Positions 6,964 through 14,921 of a stretch of 18,814 bases of DNA are shown in pieces. The notes under the pieces are model-generated. The model searched no databases. It was not told the origin of the DNA and saw only the letters and a list, made by a program, of their open reading frames with translations. Each line of letters opens with the position of its first letter. The first letter of the stretch is position 1. The position numbers and the translations under genes are program-made. Location: positions 1 through 18,814 of the forward strand of contig JAJRVA010000149.1 in assembly GCA_024277485.1 (NCBI GenBank), given 5' to 3'. The stretch comes from Deltaproteobacteria bacterium (GTDB taxonomy: Bacteria; Desulfobacterota; Desulfobulbia; Desulfobulbales; Desulfobulbaceae).

Positions 6964-8778
6964 TCAGGCCGATTTTGTGTATCGTCTGAGGACATTATGG
7001 GTGATCTGTTCCACCGTTCTGTTTCGCCATTTCAGGCCGAGAAACCAGTAGACGGTACCGGCGCAGAAAACCTCACCCCTGCCCTGGGGCGCCACCACGA
7101 TCTGGGCCGAGCCGTAGCGGTACTTGTCCAGGGTGGCGGCATCTTCCCTGCCTTCGATGGATCGGGCATAGTAACGCACGTAATAATCACCCTCGGCTCC
7201 GGTGATGATGGCATCGCCCTCAGTGCCGGTGGAGAACTGATCCACCGTACCCGGAGTCAGGGCCAGGATCTGGGTTCCAGGAAGCGGTGTGTGCAGAGCC
7301 GAGGGGCGGGGCAGGCCATACTCGATGATGTAATCAACTGAATCGATTTCATAACCAACGATTCCCTCCCGAGTACCGAAGGCATCCCCGTAGAACAGGC
7401 CGGTTTTCTCGAACACCCAGTGATCGGGACGGTACACGGTAAAGCCGGCATGACTGCGCGGTGCGCCACCGGTGGTGGCGGCATAAATGCCCTGCAGTCC
7501 GGTGACCCCGAAGGTCTGTGCCGACGGCCGTCCCACCAGCCGGTGTTCCCAGATGCCGGTGAGCAGGTGGCGCCTTTTGGGATCATTGCGTACCGGATCA
7601 AACTCGTCGGCAAAATCCTTGTAACAGACCTGTCTGCCGTCATCGATCCGTACCTGCCAGAGCATGTTGGCCCCAAAACGGGCCAGCCTGCCCCCCGCTT
7701 CGACAAAACTATCCATGGCATCCCGCTGATCCCAGCTCCAGTACTCGTCATGGCCGCTGATGACCACCAGGTCGTAGCCCCGCAGGACTTCAGCCCCCTG
7801 GTCCAGGTCGGTCTGGGCCAGGTAGTCCATCTCGTAGCCGTTTTCTTCAGCCCATATCGCGAAAGGCCGGTTGTCCACGGCCCAGCCAGCGCTGCTGGCC
7901 CAGGCGGAATATCCCATCATGAAGGCCCAGTTGGTGAATCCTTCCGGGGAGAAATCAGCCTCCTGTTCCAGGCGCATGCGGTCACGCACACTGGACTGGT
8001 AGGGAAAATTGGGCGGTGCGACCACAAAGCCGCGTTCCCAGGGACGCTGAAAGGAGAGAATGGGCGAATTGGCATCACCCTTTTCACCGTGAATACCCCA
8101 GTAATGGTTGGCGCCGCCCCAGCTGTTATAGGCTTGCCAGGTATTGGTGGTAAGCAGGTAGGCGATTTTTTTCTTTTTTATCCCGCGAACCACGAACCCG
8201 GCCTCGGCCCGTTTTGTTTCACCGTCCTTTTCCACGGTGAGCAAAACGATGTAGAAACCGGAACGCCATCCGCCGTCCACCTTGATCTCATGCAGAACCG
8301 GCCAGCCGCAGCCGTTCATGTAGGCATCGACCGGAGTCTCGGTGAAACGGCCCTGCAATGCTTTCCTTTGATACACCACTTCCTTTTGCGGGCCATCGCG
8401 GTAAATTTCGAGACTGAACCGGGGGGCAGTGGTGGAAATATGCAACTTGACCACATCGCCTGCCCGGTAACTGAGCGCGTCGCTGTAACCGTATATTTCA
8501 AGGAAATCCGGATCATTGGCAGACATCTCGTAAAACACCACGTTCATGCCACGCCACCCCTGGGGCATGCGCATGGAGACAGGACCCGTGCTCCCGAATT
8601 CAGCCGTGCGCTCTCCGGGCTGATCAACCCCCTCGCGGCCGTCCAGGTCCAGGGCGGCAAACGCCTTGCCTGTCAATGCCGCGGCCCCGACTGCCGCCCC
8701 GGCTGCGACAAAACGGCGGCGCCCCTGGTCGGGAACCTTGTCGTCCCTGTTTTCATGTACTTTTCTTTGATCCTTCAT
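6964..8778 (-). CDS. DMFA2-like protein B: N,N-dimethylformamidase large-subunit family, Tat-exported
   Basis: 604 aa from the ATG at 8778, preferred because AGGGGG lies just upstream; an earlier GTG would overlap the amphi-Trp gene. The N-terminus has a twin-arginine signal (RRRFVAAGAAVGAAALTG, residues 20-37), so it is exported folded, unlike its three Sec-type paralogues. It then has a linker, the Ig-like module (EIYGYSDALSYRAGD; CGWPVLHEIKVDGGWRSGFY) and the DMFA2 C-terminal domain: YNSWGG with Tyr218, FQRPWERGF (243-251), GHDEYWSWDQRDAMD (342-356, Glu345), DHWVFEKTGL (452-461) and GRGEVFCAGTVYWFLGL near the end. By eye, the position of Tyr204 in protein A is Gln272 here, a possible ligand change. 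It follows the amphi-Trp gene by 13 nt and precedes protein A by 36 nt. Confidence 0.8.
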   Translation of the reverse strand: MKDQRKVHENRDDKVPDQGRRRFVAAGAAVGAAALTGKAFAALDLDGREGVDQPGERTAEFGSTGPVSMRMPQGWRGMNVVFYEMSANDPDFLEIYGYSDALSYRAGDVVKLHISTTAPRFSLEIYRDGPQKEVVYQRKALQGRFTETPVDAYMNGCGWPVLHEIKVDGGWRSGFYIVLLTVEKDGETKRAEAGFVVRGIKKKKIAYLLTTNTWQAYNSWGGANHYWGIHGEKGDANSPILSFQRPWERGFVVAPPNFPYQSSVRDRMRLEQEADFSPEGFTNWAFMMGYSAWASSAGWAVDNRPFAIWAEENGYEMDYLAQTDLDQGAEVLRGYDLVVISGHDEYWSWDQRDAMDSFVEAGGRLARFGANMLWQVRIDDGRQVCYKDFADEFDPVRNDPKRRHLLTGIWEHRLVGRPSAQTFGVTGLQGIYAATTGGAPRSHAGFTVYRPDHWVFEKTGLFYGDAFGTREGIVGYEIDSVDYIIEYGLPRPSALHTPLPGTQILALTPGTVDQFSTGTEGDAIITGAEGDYYVRYYARSIEGREDAATLDKYRYGSAQIVVAPQGRGEVFCAGTVYWFLGLKWRNRTVEQITHNVLRRYTKSA

Positions 8779-8791
8779 GCGTGCCCCCTGA

Positions 8792-9067
8792 TTACCCCAG
8801 GCTGAATGTTCCTCTGTCAGCGGCCGCACCGACCAGCCACTCGATTTCGATCTCGATCTTTTTCTTTTTCCTGCGCCTGCCCACTTCTTTTTCCGCCTTG
8901 ATCTCCACTTCGACCCGGGACGGTATTTTCAATTTCAGCCGTTTGTCGCCCTGCTGCAAGACAACCTTGCCGGTTTCAATCCTGTCCGCCATCCGGCGCA
9001 GCAGCGCTGAAGCCTCGCCACGTTCCATCTTTTCCTCGGTCTTGAACAAAACGGTTTCCTTCCCCAT
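8792..9067 (-). CDS. Small amphi-Trp domain protein
   Basis: 91 aa, no signal peptide. Residues 1-78 show the pattern of the amphi-Trp domain: an N-terminal strand (ETVLFKTEEKMERGEASALL), a helix (LLRRMADRIETGKVVLQQG), then alternating charged/hydrophobic strands (LKLKIPSRVEVEIKAEKEV) and a highly basic RRRKKKK patch leading to IEIEIEWL with the terminal Trp. The last 13 residues (VGAAADRGTFSLG) are beyond the domain. Function of the domain is not established. The start is backed by AAGGAG seven bases upstream. It sits between two exported DMFA2-like genes, 33 nt after protein C and 13 nt before protein B, so it is co-transcribed, but being cytoplasmic it cannot act at the same site unless it binds the precursors. 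Confidence 0.75.
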   Translation of the reverse strand: MGKETVLFKTEEKMERGEASALLRRMADRIETGKVVLQQGDKRLKLKIPSRVEVEIKAEKEVGRRRKKKKIEIEIEWLVGAAADRGTFSLG

Positions 9068-9100
9068 GATCGTTCTCCTTATCTACGTGCAGTGTTGGCT

Positions 9101-10813
9101 TCAATCGGTTGTGTAGCGGTTCAGCACATTGCGGGTGATGATCTCAACAAAAGGATTACGATCTTTCAGCCCATTCACCCACTCTGTGTTGGCGGCAGTA
9201 AAAACTTCGCCCCTGCCCTTTTTCATGTTGACGATCATGGAAGAGCCGTTGCGCACCTTATCCCGGTTCTCCGGGGTGTCTTCGCCGAACAGCAGCCTGG
9301 CGGCCATGGCCATGTCGGCATCACCGCCGTAAAGGAGTGTGGCGGGATTACCGTGGTCGGCTTCCTCCTGGGAAGCCAGAGCCATGGCGATGATCTCAAT
9401 ATCATCTTTGGGAGCGCCATCCTCGCCGGTGGGGTAGGGCAGGCCGTACCGGAAGGTGTAATCCAGGCCATCGCCTTCATAACCGGCAATATTGGATTCC
9501 TGACCAAATACATCACCGTAATAGAGATCGGTGCCAGCCAACGCCCAGTGATCCGGGCGATAGACTGTGAAACCACCGGTGGCCCTCGGATTCCAGCCGC
9601 CGAACTTCAGGTAAATCCCCCGGAGGCTGTTGACCCCGTAGGTCTGCACGGAAGGCCAGTTGACCGCCAGAGACTCCCAGGCACTGGTCAACAGGTGTTT
9701 CTGTTTGGGATCGTTGCGCACCGGATCCATCTCCTCGGCCTGATCCTTGTAGCAGATCATGGTGTTGTTACCCCGGCGTACCTGCCAGAGGACATTACCG
9801 GCCAGGCGCACAAACTTGCCTCCTTTTTCGATATAGTCGTCCAGGGCCTTACGTTCTTCCCATGTCTGGTATTCATCATGCCCGACGATGACGATGGCCT
9901 TGTAGTCCCTGAACCATTCCGGGTGATAATGCAGATCGCTCTGGGCGTAATAGTCGAGGGTGTAGCCTTCCTGCTCGGCCCAACGCGCAAACAGGCGGTC
10001 ATAGGTTGCCCAGCCCGCGGCGCGGAAGAACTTGGAGTAACCTCGCGCATAGGCAAACTCCAGTACCGGGTAACGGGGCGTTTCGCCTATCTCGATCCTG
10101 TCGTCGGCCACAATACGCGGCGCCCCCTTCTGCGCCCAGATCAGTCCCCTGGCCCAGGGCCGCTGGGTACTGAGTATCGGCGAAAAACCTGTTTGATCCG
10201 GGCCATCCACTCCTTGGTAGAAATTGGACCCACCCCAGTCATTGTAGGCCTCCCAGGTGTTGGTGGCCAGGACGAATGCGATCCTGCTGTTCCCAGGACG
10301 GGCCGGACGTACAACGAAAAAGGCGTGCTGCTTGATTTCCCTGCCCTTGCCGTCGTCGACGCGCAGGGTGATGACGTAGCCACCGCTTTTCCAGTCGTCC
10401 GGTATCCTGATCTGCCGGGACACCGGCCAGCCGGTACCGTCCTTGTAAACGTCATTTGGCGTTGGGTAATGCTTGCCAGGAACACCTTTCTTTTCCAGCA
10501 CTACTTCCTGCTCACCCCCATCACGAGTGATGAGGATGTCGTAATTGTCGGCAGTGGTATTGACATGCAGCTTGACCGTCTCACCGGGTGCGTAGGATAT
10601 ACGGTCGGTATGGCCCCACACCTCAAGTTTGCTGATGTCCCTGGATGGGAACTCGAACCAGGCATGGTGGGTGCTGTTGAACCATTGACCACGGAACTCG
10701 ACGTTTCCCGGCTGGATGATTTCTCTTGCAAGCTCAACGGCATTAGCTACCGAAATGCTGCCGAAAAACAGCAGCCAGAGCACCACCAATTTTTGCGCTT
10801 TTTTATTCGTCAT
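9101..10813 (-). CDS. DMFA2-like protein C: N,N-dimethylformamidase large-subunit family, Sec-exported
   Basis: 570 aa. A Sec signal peptide (KLVVLWLLFFGSISVANA, residues 8-25) is followed by a short motif shared only with protein D (EFRGQWFNSTHHAWFE), the Ig-like module (KLEVWGHTDRISYAPGETV; GTGWPVSRQIRIPDDWKSGGY) and the DMFA2 C-terminal domain: YNDWGGSNFYQG (Tyr190), STQRPWARG (215-223), TPRYPVLEFAYARGY (246-259, Tyr248 a candidate iron ligand), GHDEYQTWEE (311-320, Glu314), DHWALAGTDLYYGDVFG (421-437) and GRGEVFTAANTEWVNGL near the end. The GHDEY box is followed by Gln where A and B have Trp. By eye it is about two-thirds or more identical to protein D, so C and D arose by the most recent duplication in this cluster. 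AGGAG lies eight bases before ATG. Confidence 0.8.
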   Translation of the reverse strand: MTNKKAQKLVVLWLLFFGSISVANAVELAREIIQPGNVEFRGQWFNSTHHAWFEFPSRDISKLEVWGHTDRISYAPGETVKLHVNTTADNYDILITRDGGEQEVVLEKKGVPGKHYPTPNDVYKDGTGWPVSRQIRIPDDWKSGGYVITLRVDDGKGREIKQHAFFVVRPARPGNSRIAFVLATNTWEAYNDWGGSNFYQGVDGPDQTGFSPILSTQRPWARGLIWAQKGAPRIVADDRIEIGETPRYPVLEFAYARGYSKFFRAAGWATYDRLFARWAEQEGYTLDYYAQSDLHYHPEWFRDYKAIVIVGHDEYQTWEERKALDDYIEKGGKFVRLAGNVLWQVRRGNNTMICYKDQAEEMDPVRNDPKQKHLLTSAWESLAVNWPSVQTYGVNSLRGIYLKFGGWNPRATGGFTVYRPDHWALAGTDLYYGDVFGQESNIAGYEGDGLDYTFRYGLPYPTGEDGAPKDDIEIIAMALASQEEADHGNPATLLYGGDADMAMAARLLFGEDTPENRDKVRNGSSMIVNMKKGRGEVFTAANTEWVNGLKDRNPFVEIITRNVLNRYTTD

Positions 10814-10884
10814 TTTGTCGACTCCTGTAATATTTCTGCTCCGAACAACCGATATCAGCCCTTTGCCCGCACTATGAATATTCG

Positions 10885-12612
10885 TTACGGCTTGCCATCG
10901 CCTGTATATCGCTCCAACACATTGTGGGTGATCTTCTCGACAAAGGGATTACGGTCTTCAAGCCCTTTCACCCATTCCGTGGTGCCTGCCGTAAACACCT
11001 CGCCCCTGCCTTTCTTCATGTTGACAATCATGGACGAGCCATAGCGCACCCTGGCGCGGTTCTCTTCCGTGTCCTCGCCGAACAGCAACTCGACTGTGGC
11101 GATGAGGTCGAACTTGTCCACGAACAGCAGCGTTTCCGGTTGACCGTGATTGACCTCTCCCTGGGTGGCCAGGGCCATGGCGATGATTTCAATGTCGTCT
11201 TTGGGCGCGCCATCTTCGCCGGTGGGATAGGGCAGACCATGCTTGATGATGTAATCCAGTCCATCTCCTTCATATCCCGCGATGAGGGACTCTGCTCCGA
11301 ATACGTCACCGTAGTAGAGATCAGTGCCTTCGAGCGCCCAGTGGTCGGGCCGGTAGACGGTGAACCCGCCGGAAGCACGCGGATTTGCTGCGCCCATTTT
11401 CATGTAGATACCGCGCAGGCCGTTGACCCCGTAGGTCTGGGCTGATGGCCAGTTGACGGCCTGTGACTCCCAGGCGGTGGTCAGCAGGCGCTTTTTCCCG
11501 GGATCATTGCGCACCGGATCCACCTCTTCGGCATGGGTCTTGTAGCAAACCAGTTGATTGCCCTCGCGCCGCACCTGCCACAGCACATTGCCGGCCAAGC
11601 GCACCAGGTGTCCGCCTTCCTCCACGTAGTCGTCGATGGCCTGGCGTTCCTTGCGGCTCTGGTATTCGTCGTGACCGACGATCACCACCGCCTGGTAGGA
11701 TTTGAGCAGGTCCGGGTTGCGATCCAGGTCGTCCTGGGCGTAGTAGTCCAGGACATAGCCATTACGCTCGGCCCACTGGGCGAACAGGCGATCGTAGGTG
11801 GCCCAGCCGGCGGCGCGGAAGAACTTGGGATAGCCGCGGGCGTAGGCATATTCCAGCGCCGGATAGCGGGGCGTGTCGCCCATGCCCACATTGGCCGGGG
11901 CCACGTTGCGCGGCGCGCCCTGGGCGATGCGGATCATGCCCCGGGACCAGGGACGCAGGTCGCTGAGAATGGGCGAGGCGTGCGATCGGTCGGGCCCGTC
12001 GATTCCCTCATACAGGTTGGAACCGCCCCAGTCGTTGTAGGCCTGCCAAGTGGTGGTGGCGGCAACGAAAGCAATCTTGCTCTTCCCCGCCTGCGCCGGA
12101 CGCAGAATGAAGAAGGCATGCTGCTCCACCTCCTTACCCTGGTCGTTCCTGACTTTCAGGTTGATGACGTAGCCGCCGCTTTTCCAGTCGGCGGGAATCC
12201 GGATCTGTTGGGACACGGGCCAGCCGGCCCCGACCTTGTAGACATCCCTCGGGGTGGAATAGTGCTTTCCGGGCAGGCCTTTCTTCTCCAGCGCCACCTC
12301 TTCACTGCCGCCATCGCGAGTGATCATCAGGTCATAGCTCGTTGCTGTGGTGTTGACATGCAGATCCAGCGTCTCTCCCGGCGCGTAAGAGGTGTGATCC
12401 GTGTATCCCCACACCTCCAGCTTGTCCGGGTCGCTGGAAGGCGCCTCAAAGTAGGAATAATGGGTGCTGTTAACCCACTGACCGCGAAATTCCAGGTGCT
12501 CGAGTCGTTCATCCAGCTTGATGAGCGAGCTGGCCTGAACAGAAGCCCCCAGCCACAGCAGGGAACAAGATACCAGTATAAATACGGCGGAATGTCTTTT
12601 TCTGATCCCCAT
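10885..12612 (-). CDS. DMFA2-like protein D: N,N-dimethylformamidase large-subunit family, Sec-exported
   Basis: 575 aa and the first enzyme-like gene of the operon. The signal peptide is RKRHSAVFILVSCSLLWLGA, ending around ASVQA at residue 27. It shares EFRGQWVNSTHYSYFE with protein C, then the Ig-like module (KLEVWGYTDHTSYAPGETL; AGWPVSQQIRIPADWKSGGY). The DMFA2 domain shows YNDWGGSNLYEG (Tyr192), SDLRPWSRG (217-225; the QRP of the others is LRP here), TPRYPALEYAYARGY (Tyr250), GHDEYQSRKER (313-323, Glu316), DHWALEGTDLYYGDVFG and GRGEVFTAGTTEWVKGL. The candidate metal residues are therefore kept. AGGGAG lies six bases before ATG and overlaps the end of the preceding barrel gene (10-nt gap). 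The 71-nt gap before protein C is the longest inside the enzyme block; no terminator is visible in it. Confidence 0.8.
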   Translation of the reverse strand: MGIRKRHSAVFILVSCSLLWLGASVQASSLIKLDERLEHLEFRGQWVNSTHYSYFEAPSSDPDKLEVWGYTDHTSYAPGETLDLHVNTTATSYDLMITRDGGSEEVALEKKGLPGKHYSTPRDVYKVGAGWPVSQQIRIPADWKSGGYVINLKVRNDQGKEVEQHAFFILRPAQAGKSKIAFVAATTTWQAYNDWGGSNLYEGIDGPDRSHASPILSDLRPWSRGMIRIAQGAPRNVAPANVGMGDTPRYPALEYAYARGYPKFFRAAGWATYDRLFAQWAERNGYVLDYYAQDDLDRNPDLLKSYQAVVIVGHDEYQSRKERQAIDDYVEEGGHLVRLAGNVLWQVRREGNQLVCYKTHAEEVDPVRNDPGKKRLLTTAWESQAVNWPSAQTYGVNGLRGIYMKMGAANPRASGGFTVYRPDHWALEGTDLYYGDVFGAESLIAGYEGDGLDYIIKHGLPYPTGEDGAPKDDIEIIAMALATQGEVNHGQPETLLFVDKFDLIATVELLFGEDTEENRARVRYGSSMIVNMKKGRGEVFTAGTTEWVKGLEDRNPFVEKITHNVLERYTGDGKP

Positions 12613-12622
12613 GAATTTCTCC

Positions 12623-13447
12623 CTAGAAATAAGTGGTCATCTGGAAAAACAGGTTCCAGTCGTTGGTCAGGCCGGAGTCACTGTCCCTCTTGTAGGATCG
12701 AAGGTTCTTGTCGAAATTTTTCTGCAGAGTGGCCATCCAGAAGACCGTTGGCGTGATTTCGCCGCCCACATTCAGATCAAAATTGCCAGATCCTTCTCCA
12801 CTCAACTTTTCGGAAATAAAGCGGGTGTAGGTGGGCCAGAACGAGACAAAGGCGCCCCGCCACCAGTCGTCCCCTGCCAGGTAAATCAACAGGGGCGAGA
12901 AACCTATGCCCAGCCCGTTGTAGTTCTTGAATCGTTTGTCCCAGCTGTTGACCAGGTTGACCGGCAGGTACAGGGACCATTTCCCGCCCAGTCCAAAGGC
13001 GGGCAATGCGCCGATGGCCAGGACATTCTGACCGTCCGTTCCCTTGAGCCCACCGGCAACCTGAAGGTCGATCTGGGTGCCCCAGCCCCGGTACCCCCAT
13101 TCTCGCTCATCATCCATGTCAAACAGGTGGAACCAGCGGGCCCGGCCATTGGTCAGGTCGTTGTCGCGCCCCTCGACCTTGTCGCCGGAATGAAAGCCGT
13201 ATCCAAATTCGGCAAGCACCATGTCGTTATCGCTCAGGCCGATGTTGGCCACGGCGCGCATTTCCCACATGGATTCACTGTTGGTATAATCCGTGTACTT
13301 AATGCCACCGCCCGCGTAGGTATAGATCTTGATCGGATTGGACTGATCTATTCGTTCTTCGGCCGCCATCACGCCACCGGCAGTGGACCACAGGAGGGTG
13401 ACGGCCATCGCCACCGCCAACCATTGTATTTTCTTCATTTTTTTCAT
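12623..13447 (-). CDS. Outer-membrane beta-barrel protein (family not identified)
   Basis: 274 aa. A signal peptide (MKKMKKIQWLAVAMAVTLLWSTAGG, cleavage near VMA-AEE at ~28) precedes alternating hydrophobic/polar strands with Gly and aromatic residues, and the chain ends in QMTTYF, the C-terminal aromatic residue expected for outer-membrane barrel insertion. Length suits a 12-strand barrel. I do not recognise the family with confidence; general resemblance is to small transporters of the Tsx or phenol-degradation MetA type. The first ATG is chosen because GGTGA lies seven bases upstream; a second ATG three codons on is also possible. It starts 7 nt after the porin gene and ends 10 nt before DMFA2-like D, so it is firmly in the operon. 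Uptake of the operon's substrate is the likely role (inference). Confidence 0.7.
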   Translation of the reverse strand: MKKMKKIQWLAVAMAVTLLWSTAGGVMAAEERIDQSNPIKIYTYAGGGIKYTDYTNSESMWEMRAVANIGLSDNDMVLAEFGYGFHSGDKVEGRDNDLTNGRARWFHLFDMDDEREWGYRGWGTQIDLQVAGGLKGTDGQNVLAIGALPAFGLGGKWSLYLPVNLVNSWDKRFKNYNGLGIGFSPLLIYLAGDDWWRGAFVSFWPTYTRFISEKLSGEGSGNFDLNVGGEITPTVFWMATLQKNFDKNLRSYKRDSDSGLTNDWNLFFQMTTYF

Positions 13448-13454
13448 TTCCCCG

Positions 13455-14672
13455 TCACCAGATCTTGTAGAGTTTAAACATTACCCCCGGGATAAACTCC
13501 AGGCGGTCGTCTTTGTTGCGCACCAGCTGAATGTCCGGCTGGATGTTCAGCCAGTCTGTTGGTTTGAATTTCCAGAACGCTTCCACGCCGTACTGGTCAT
13601 TGAACCCGTCTGTCCTCTTGAACCCGGCCGGGCTGCCGTACATCAAGGCCACGGAAAGCTGCTGGCGGGCAAACCCAAAAGGCCGGTTCCAGGCCAGACC
13701 GACAAAACCTCCGTTGCGCAGGGGTAGTTCTTCATCCCGGTCTTCCACGGCAACACCCTCGCCGCCGTCCCTGAAGGTATAACGGCCAAAGGCCGCATAC
13801 TCGGCCTGCGGGCCGAATTCATGGGTAAAACTGAAGAGCAGTCCCGACTCCCTGGCCAGATGCTCCGTACTGTCGATGATGTAGGGCATGAAGGTGATAT
13901 TGGTCTCCCCGTCCCCACGGTCGGGGTTATAGCCCATCTCCAGTGCCCACATGAACCTGCCCTTTTTCAGCGACTTGAAATCAAAAAGTTTTTCGTGGGC
14001 CTGCGCATCGATCGCACCAGCCTGGACGAACCAGTCACCCGGCTGGTAGCGCAGGTTGATCCCCAGGCCGACATTCTCGAAATACCGCCCGGCCTGGTCA
14101 CCGGCGATGAGACTGCTCATGAAACTGCTTCGATCATCGCCATAATACTTGCTCATGGCATACAGTTCCCCGGGATAGAGCTTACCCAGCTGAGTGGTCA
14201 GCCGTGCCTGGAAAAACTCCTGCCACCAAGCGAACAGGCCGAGAAGACCTTCCGGATCCGGCGCGTCACCGTCATTGAAACCCCACAGCAGCCCAGCCCT
14301 TTCCGCCGCCTCGGAAGAGGAATGTCCGTCAATATTCTGGTTGAACAACGCCCACCAGATCAACCCGCCGTCACCCAGGAAGCTGTTTTGCTTCCCATGG
14401 TAAAGCTGCTGCAAGCCGATGAAGTCGATCTCATAGTTGGACTGTGCCTCGCCTGAACGGGTTGCTTTCTGAAATTGAGGCGCTGTGTTCAGGTCATAGA
14501 AGCTGCCATCTTCCACCTCGGCAGGATCGGAGATCGTGTAAAATGGATGATCGCCGGACTGCTCCGTATTGCCTGCAAAGGCTGGTGAGCCGAATGGTAC
14601 CAGGGTAAATATTAAGAAGACCAGACACGCCAGGATTGGAGTCATTCCCCGCGGTTCGGTAATTACATTCAT
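13455..14672 (-). CDS. OprB-like (carbohydrate-selective type) porin
   Basis: 405 aa from ATG at 14672, supported by GGAGGAG just upstream. The signal peptide is MTPILACLVFLIFTLVPFGSPAFA (residues 10-33). The mature chain is strand-rich with OprB-family features: an early NYEIDFIGLQQ strand, a long loop with GLLGLFAWWQEFF, paired strands such as YFENVGLGINLRYQPGDWFVQAGAIDAQ, and a C-terminal WLNIQPDIQLVRN strand followed by a final strand ending in LYKIW. OprB-type porins pass sugars and other small solutes across the outer membrane. It is the first gene of the operon and follows the regulatory region with a putative regulator-linked repeat. It probably supplies the periplasmic enzymes with substrate (inference). 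An extension to 14735 exists but lacks a start signal. Confidence 0.75.
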   Translation of the reverse strand: MNVITEPRGMTPILACLVFLIFTLVPFGSPAFAGNTEQSGDHPFYTISDPAEVEDGSFYDLNTAPQFQKATRSGEAQSNYEIDFIGLQQLYHGKQNSFLGDGGLIWWALFNQNIDGHSSSEAAERAGLLWGFNDGDAPDPEGLLGLFAWWQEFFQARLTTQLGKLYPGELYAMSKYYGDDRSSFMSSLIAGDQAGRYFENVGLGINLRYQPGDWFVQAGAIDAQAHEKLFDFKSLKKGRFMWALEMGYNPDRGDGETNITFMPYIIDSTEHLARESGLLFSFTHEFGPQAEYAAFGRYTFRDGGEGVAVEDRDEELPLRNGGFVGLAWNRPFGFARQQLSVALMYGSPAGFKRTDGFNDQYGVEAFWKFKPTDWLNIQPDIQLVRNKDDRLEFIPGVMFKLYKIW

Positions 14673-14828
14673 TACTCCTCCTCTGTAGATTCCAGTTGTC
14701 CAGCCGTGGGCAGGTGCAATACGCAGAAATCGCAACGATCACATCCACCAGGTCAGCAGTTCAAACGTGCAGAAAATTCACCTTCAAAACTTTTAATATA
14801 TATTATTTCATCATATTCCCTGGAGTTT

Positions 14829-14845
14829 GTTACTGTTACGTACCT
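14829..14845 (+). repeat. 17-bp repeat, copy 1 (operon leader), candidate regulator site
   Basis: GTTACTGTTACGTACCT is found here and, identically and in the same orientation, at 18051-18067. It contains a direct GTTAC-T-GTTAC and a small TACGTA palindrome, features compatible with a protein-binding site. Both copies lie in non-coding DNA, one 157 nt upstream of the porin start and the other 21 nt upstream of the regulator gene. A 17-base chance match in a window this size is unlikely (roughly one in a hundred). Function is inference. Confidence 0.6.
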
Positions 14846-14900
14846 TGCCGCTCCTTCCCTTTTGCCCGTTCCTGTGTCTGCACGCAGTGCAATGATTTTA

Positions 14901-14921
14901 CACCATAATTAGGTGATGGTG
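14901..14921. promoter_or_regulatory. Palindrome CACCAT-N9-ATGGTG, possible operator
   Basis: Two perfect 6-bp arms (14901-14906 and 14916-14921) are separated by 9 nt with an AATT centre. It is in the leader between the PAP2 gene and the porin operon, upstream of the AT-rich tract and the 17-bp repeat. It has no run of T after it, so it is not a terminator. A dimeric regulator site is possible but there is no second copy to support it. Confidence 0.3.

Noticed and set aside
5494..12756. Very long plus-strand open frames opposite the DMFA2-like genes (about 314 to 650 codons: 5494-6630, 7420-8805, 9092-11044, 11533-12756)
   Set aside because: They lie antisense to genes with clear family motifs, ribosome sites and signal peptides, and their translations show no recognisable domain. 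The longest spans a gene and an intergenic gap. They come from codon bias on the opposite strand.
14673..14908. Short plus-strand frames of 68-70 codons in the operon leader
   Set aside because: No ribosome-binding site and low-complexity, AT-driven translations; they cover the promoter and repeat region.
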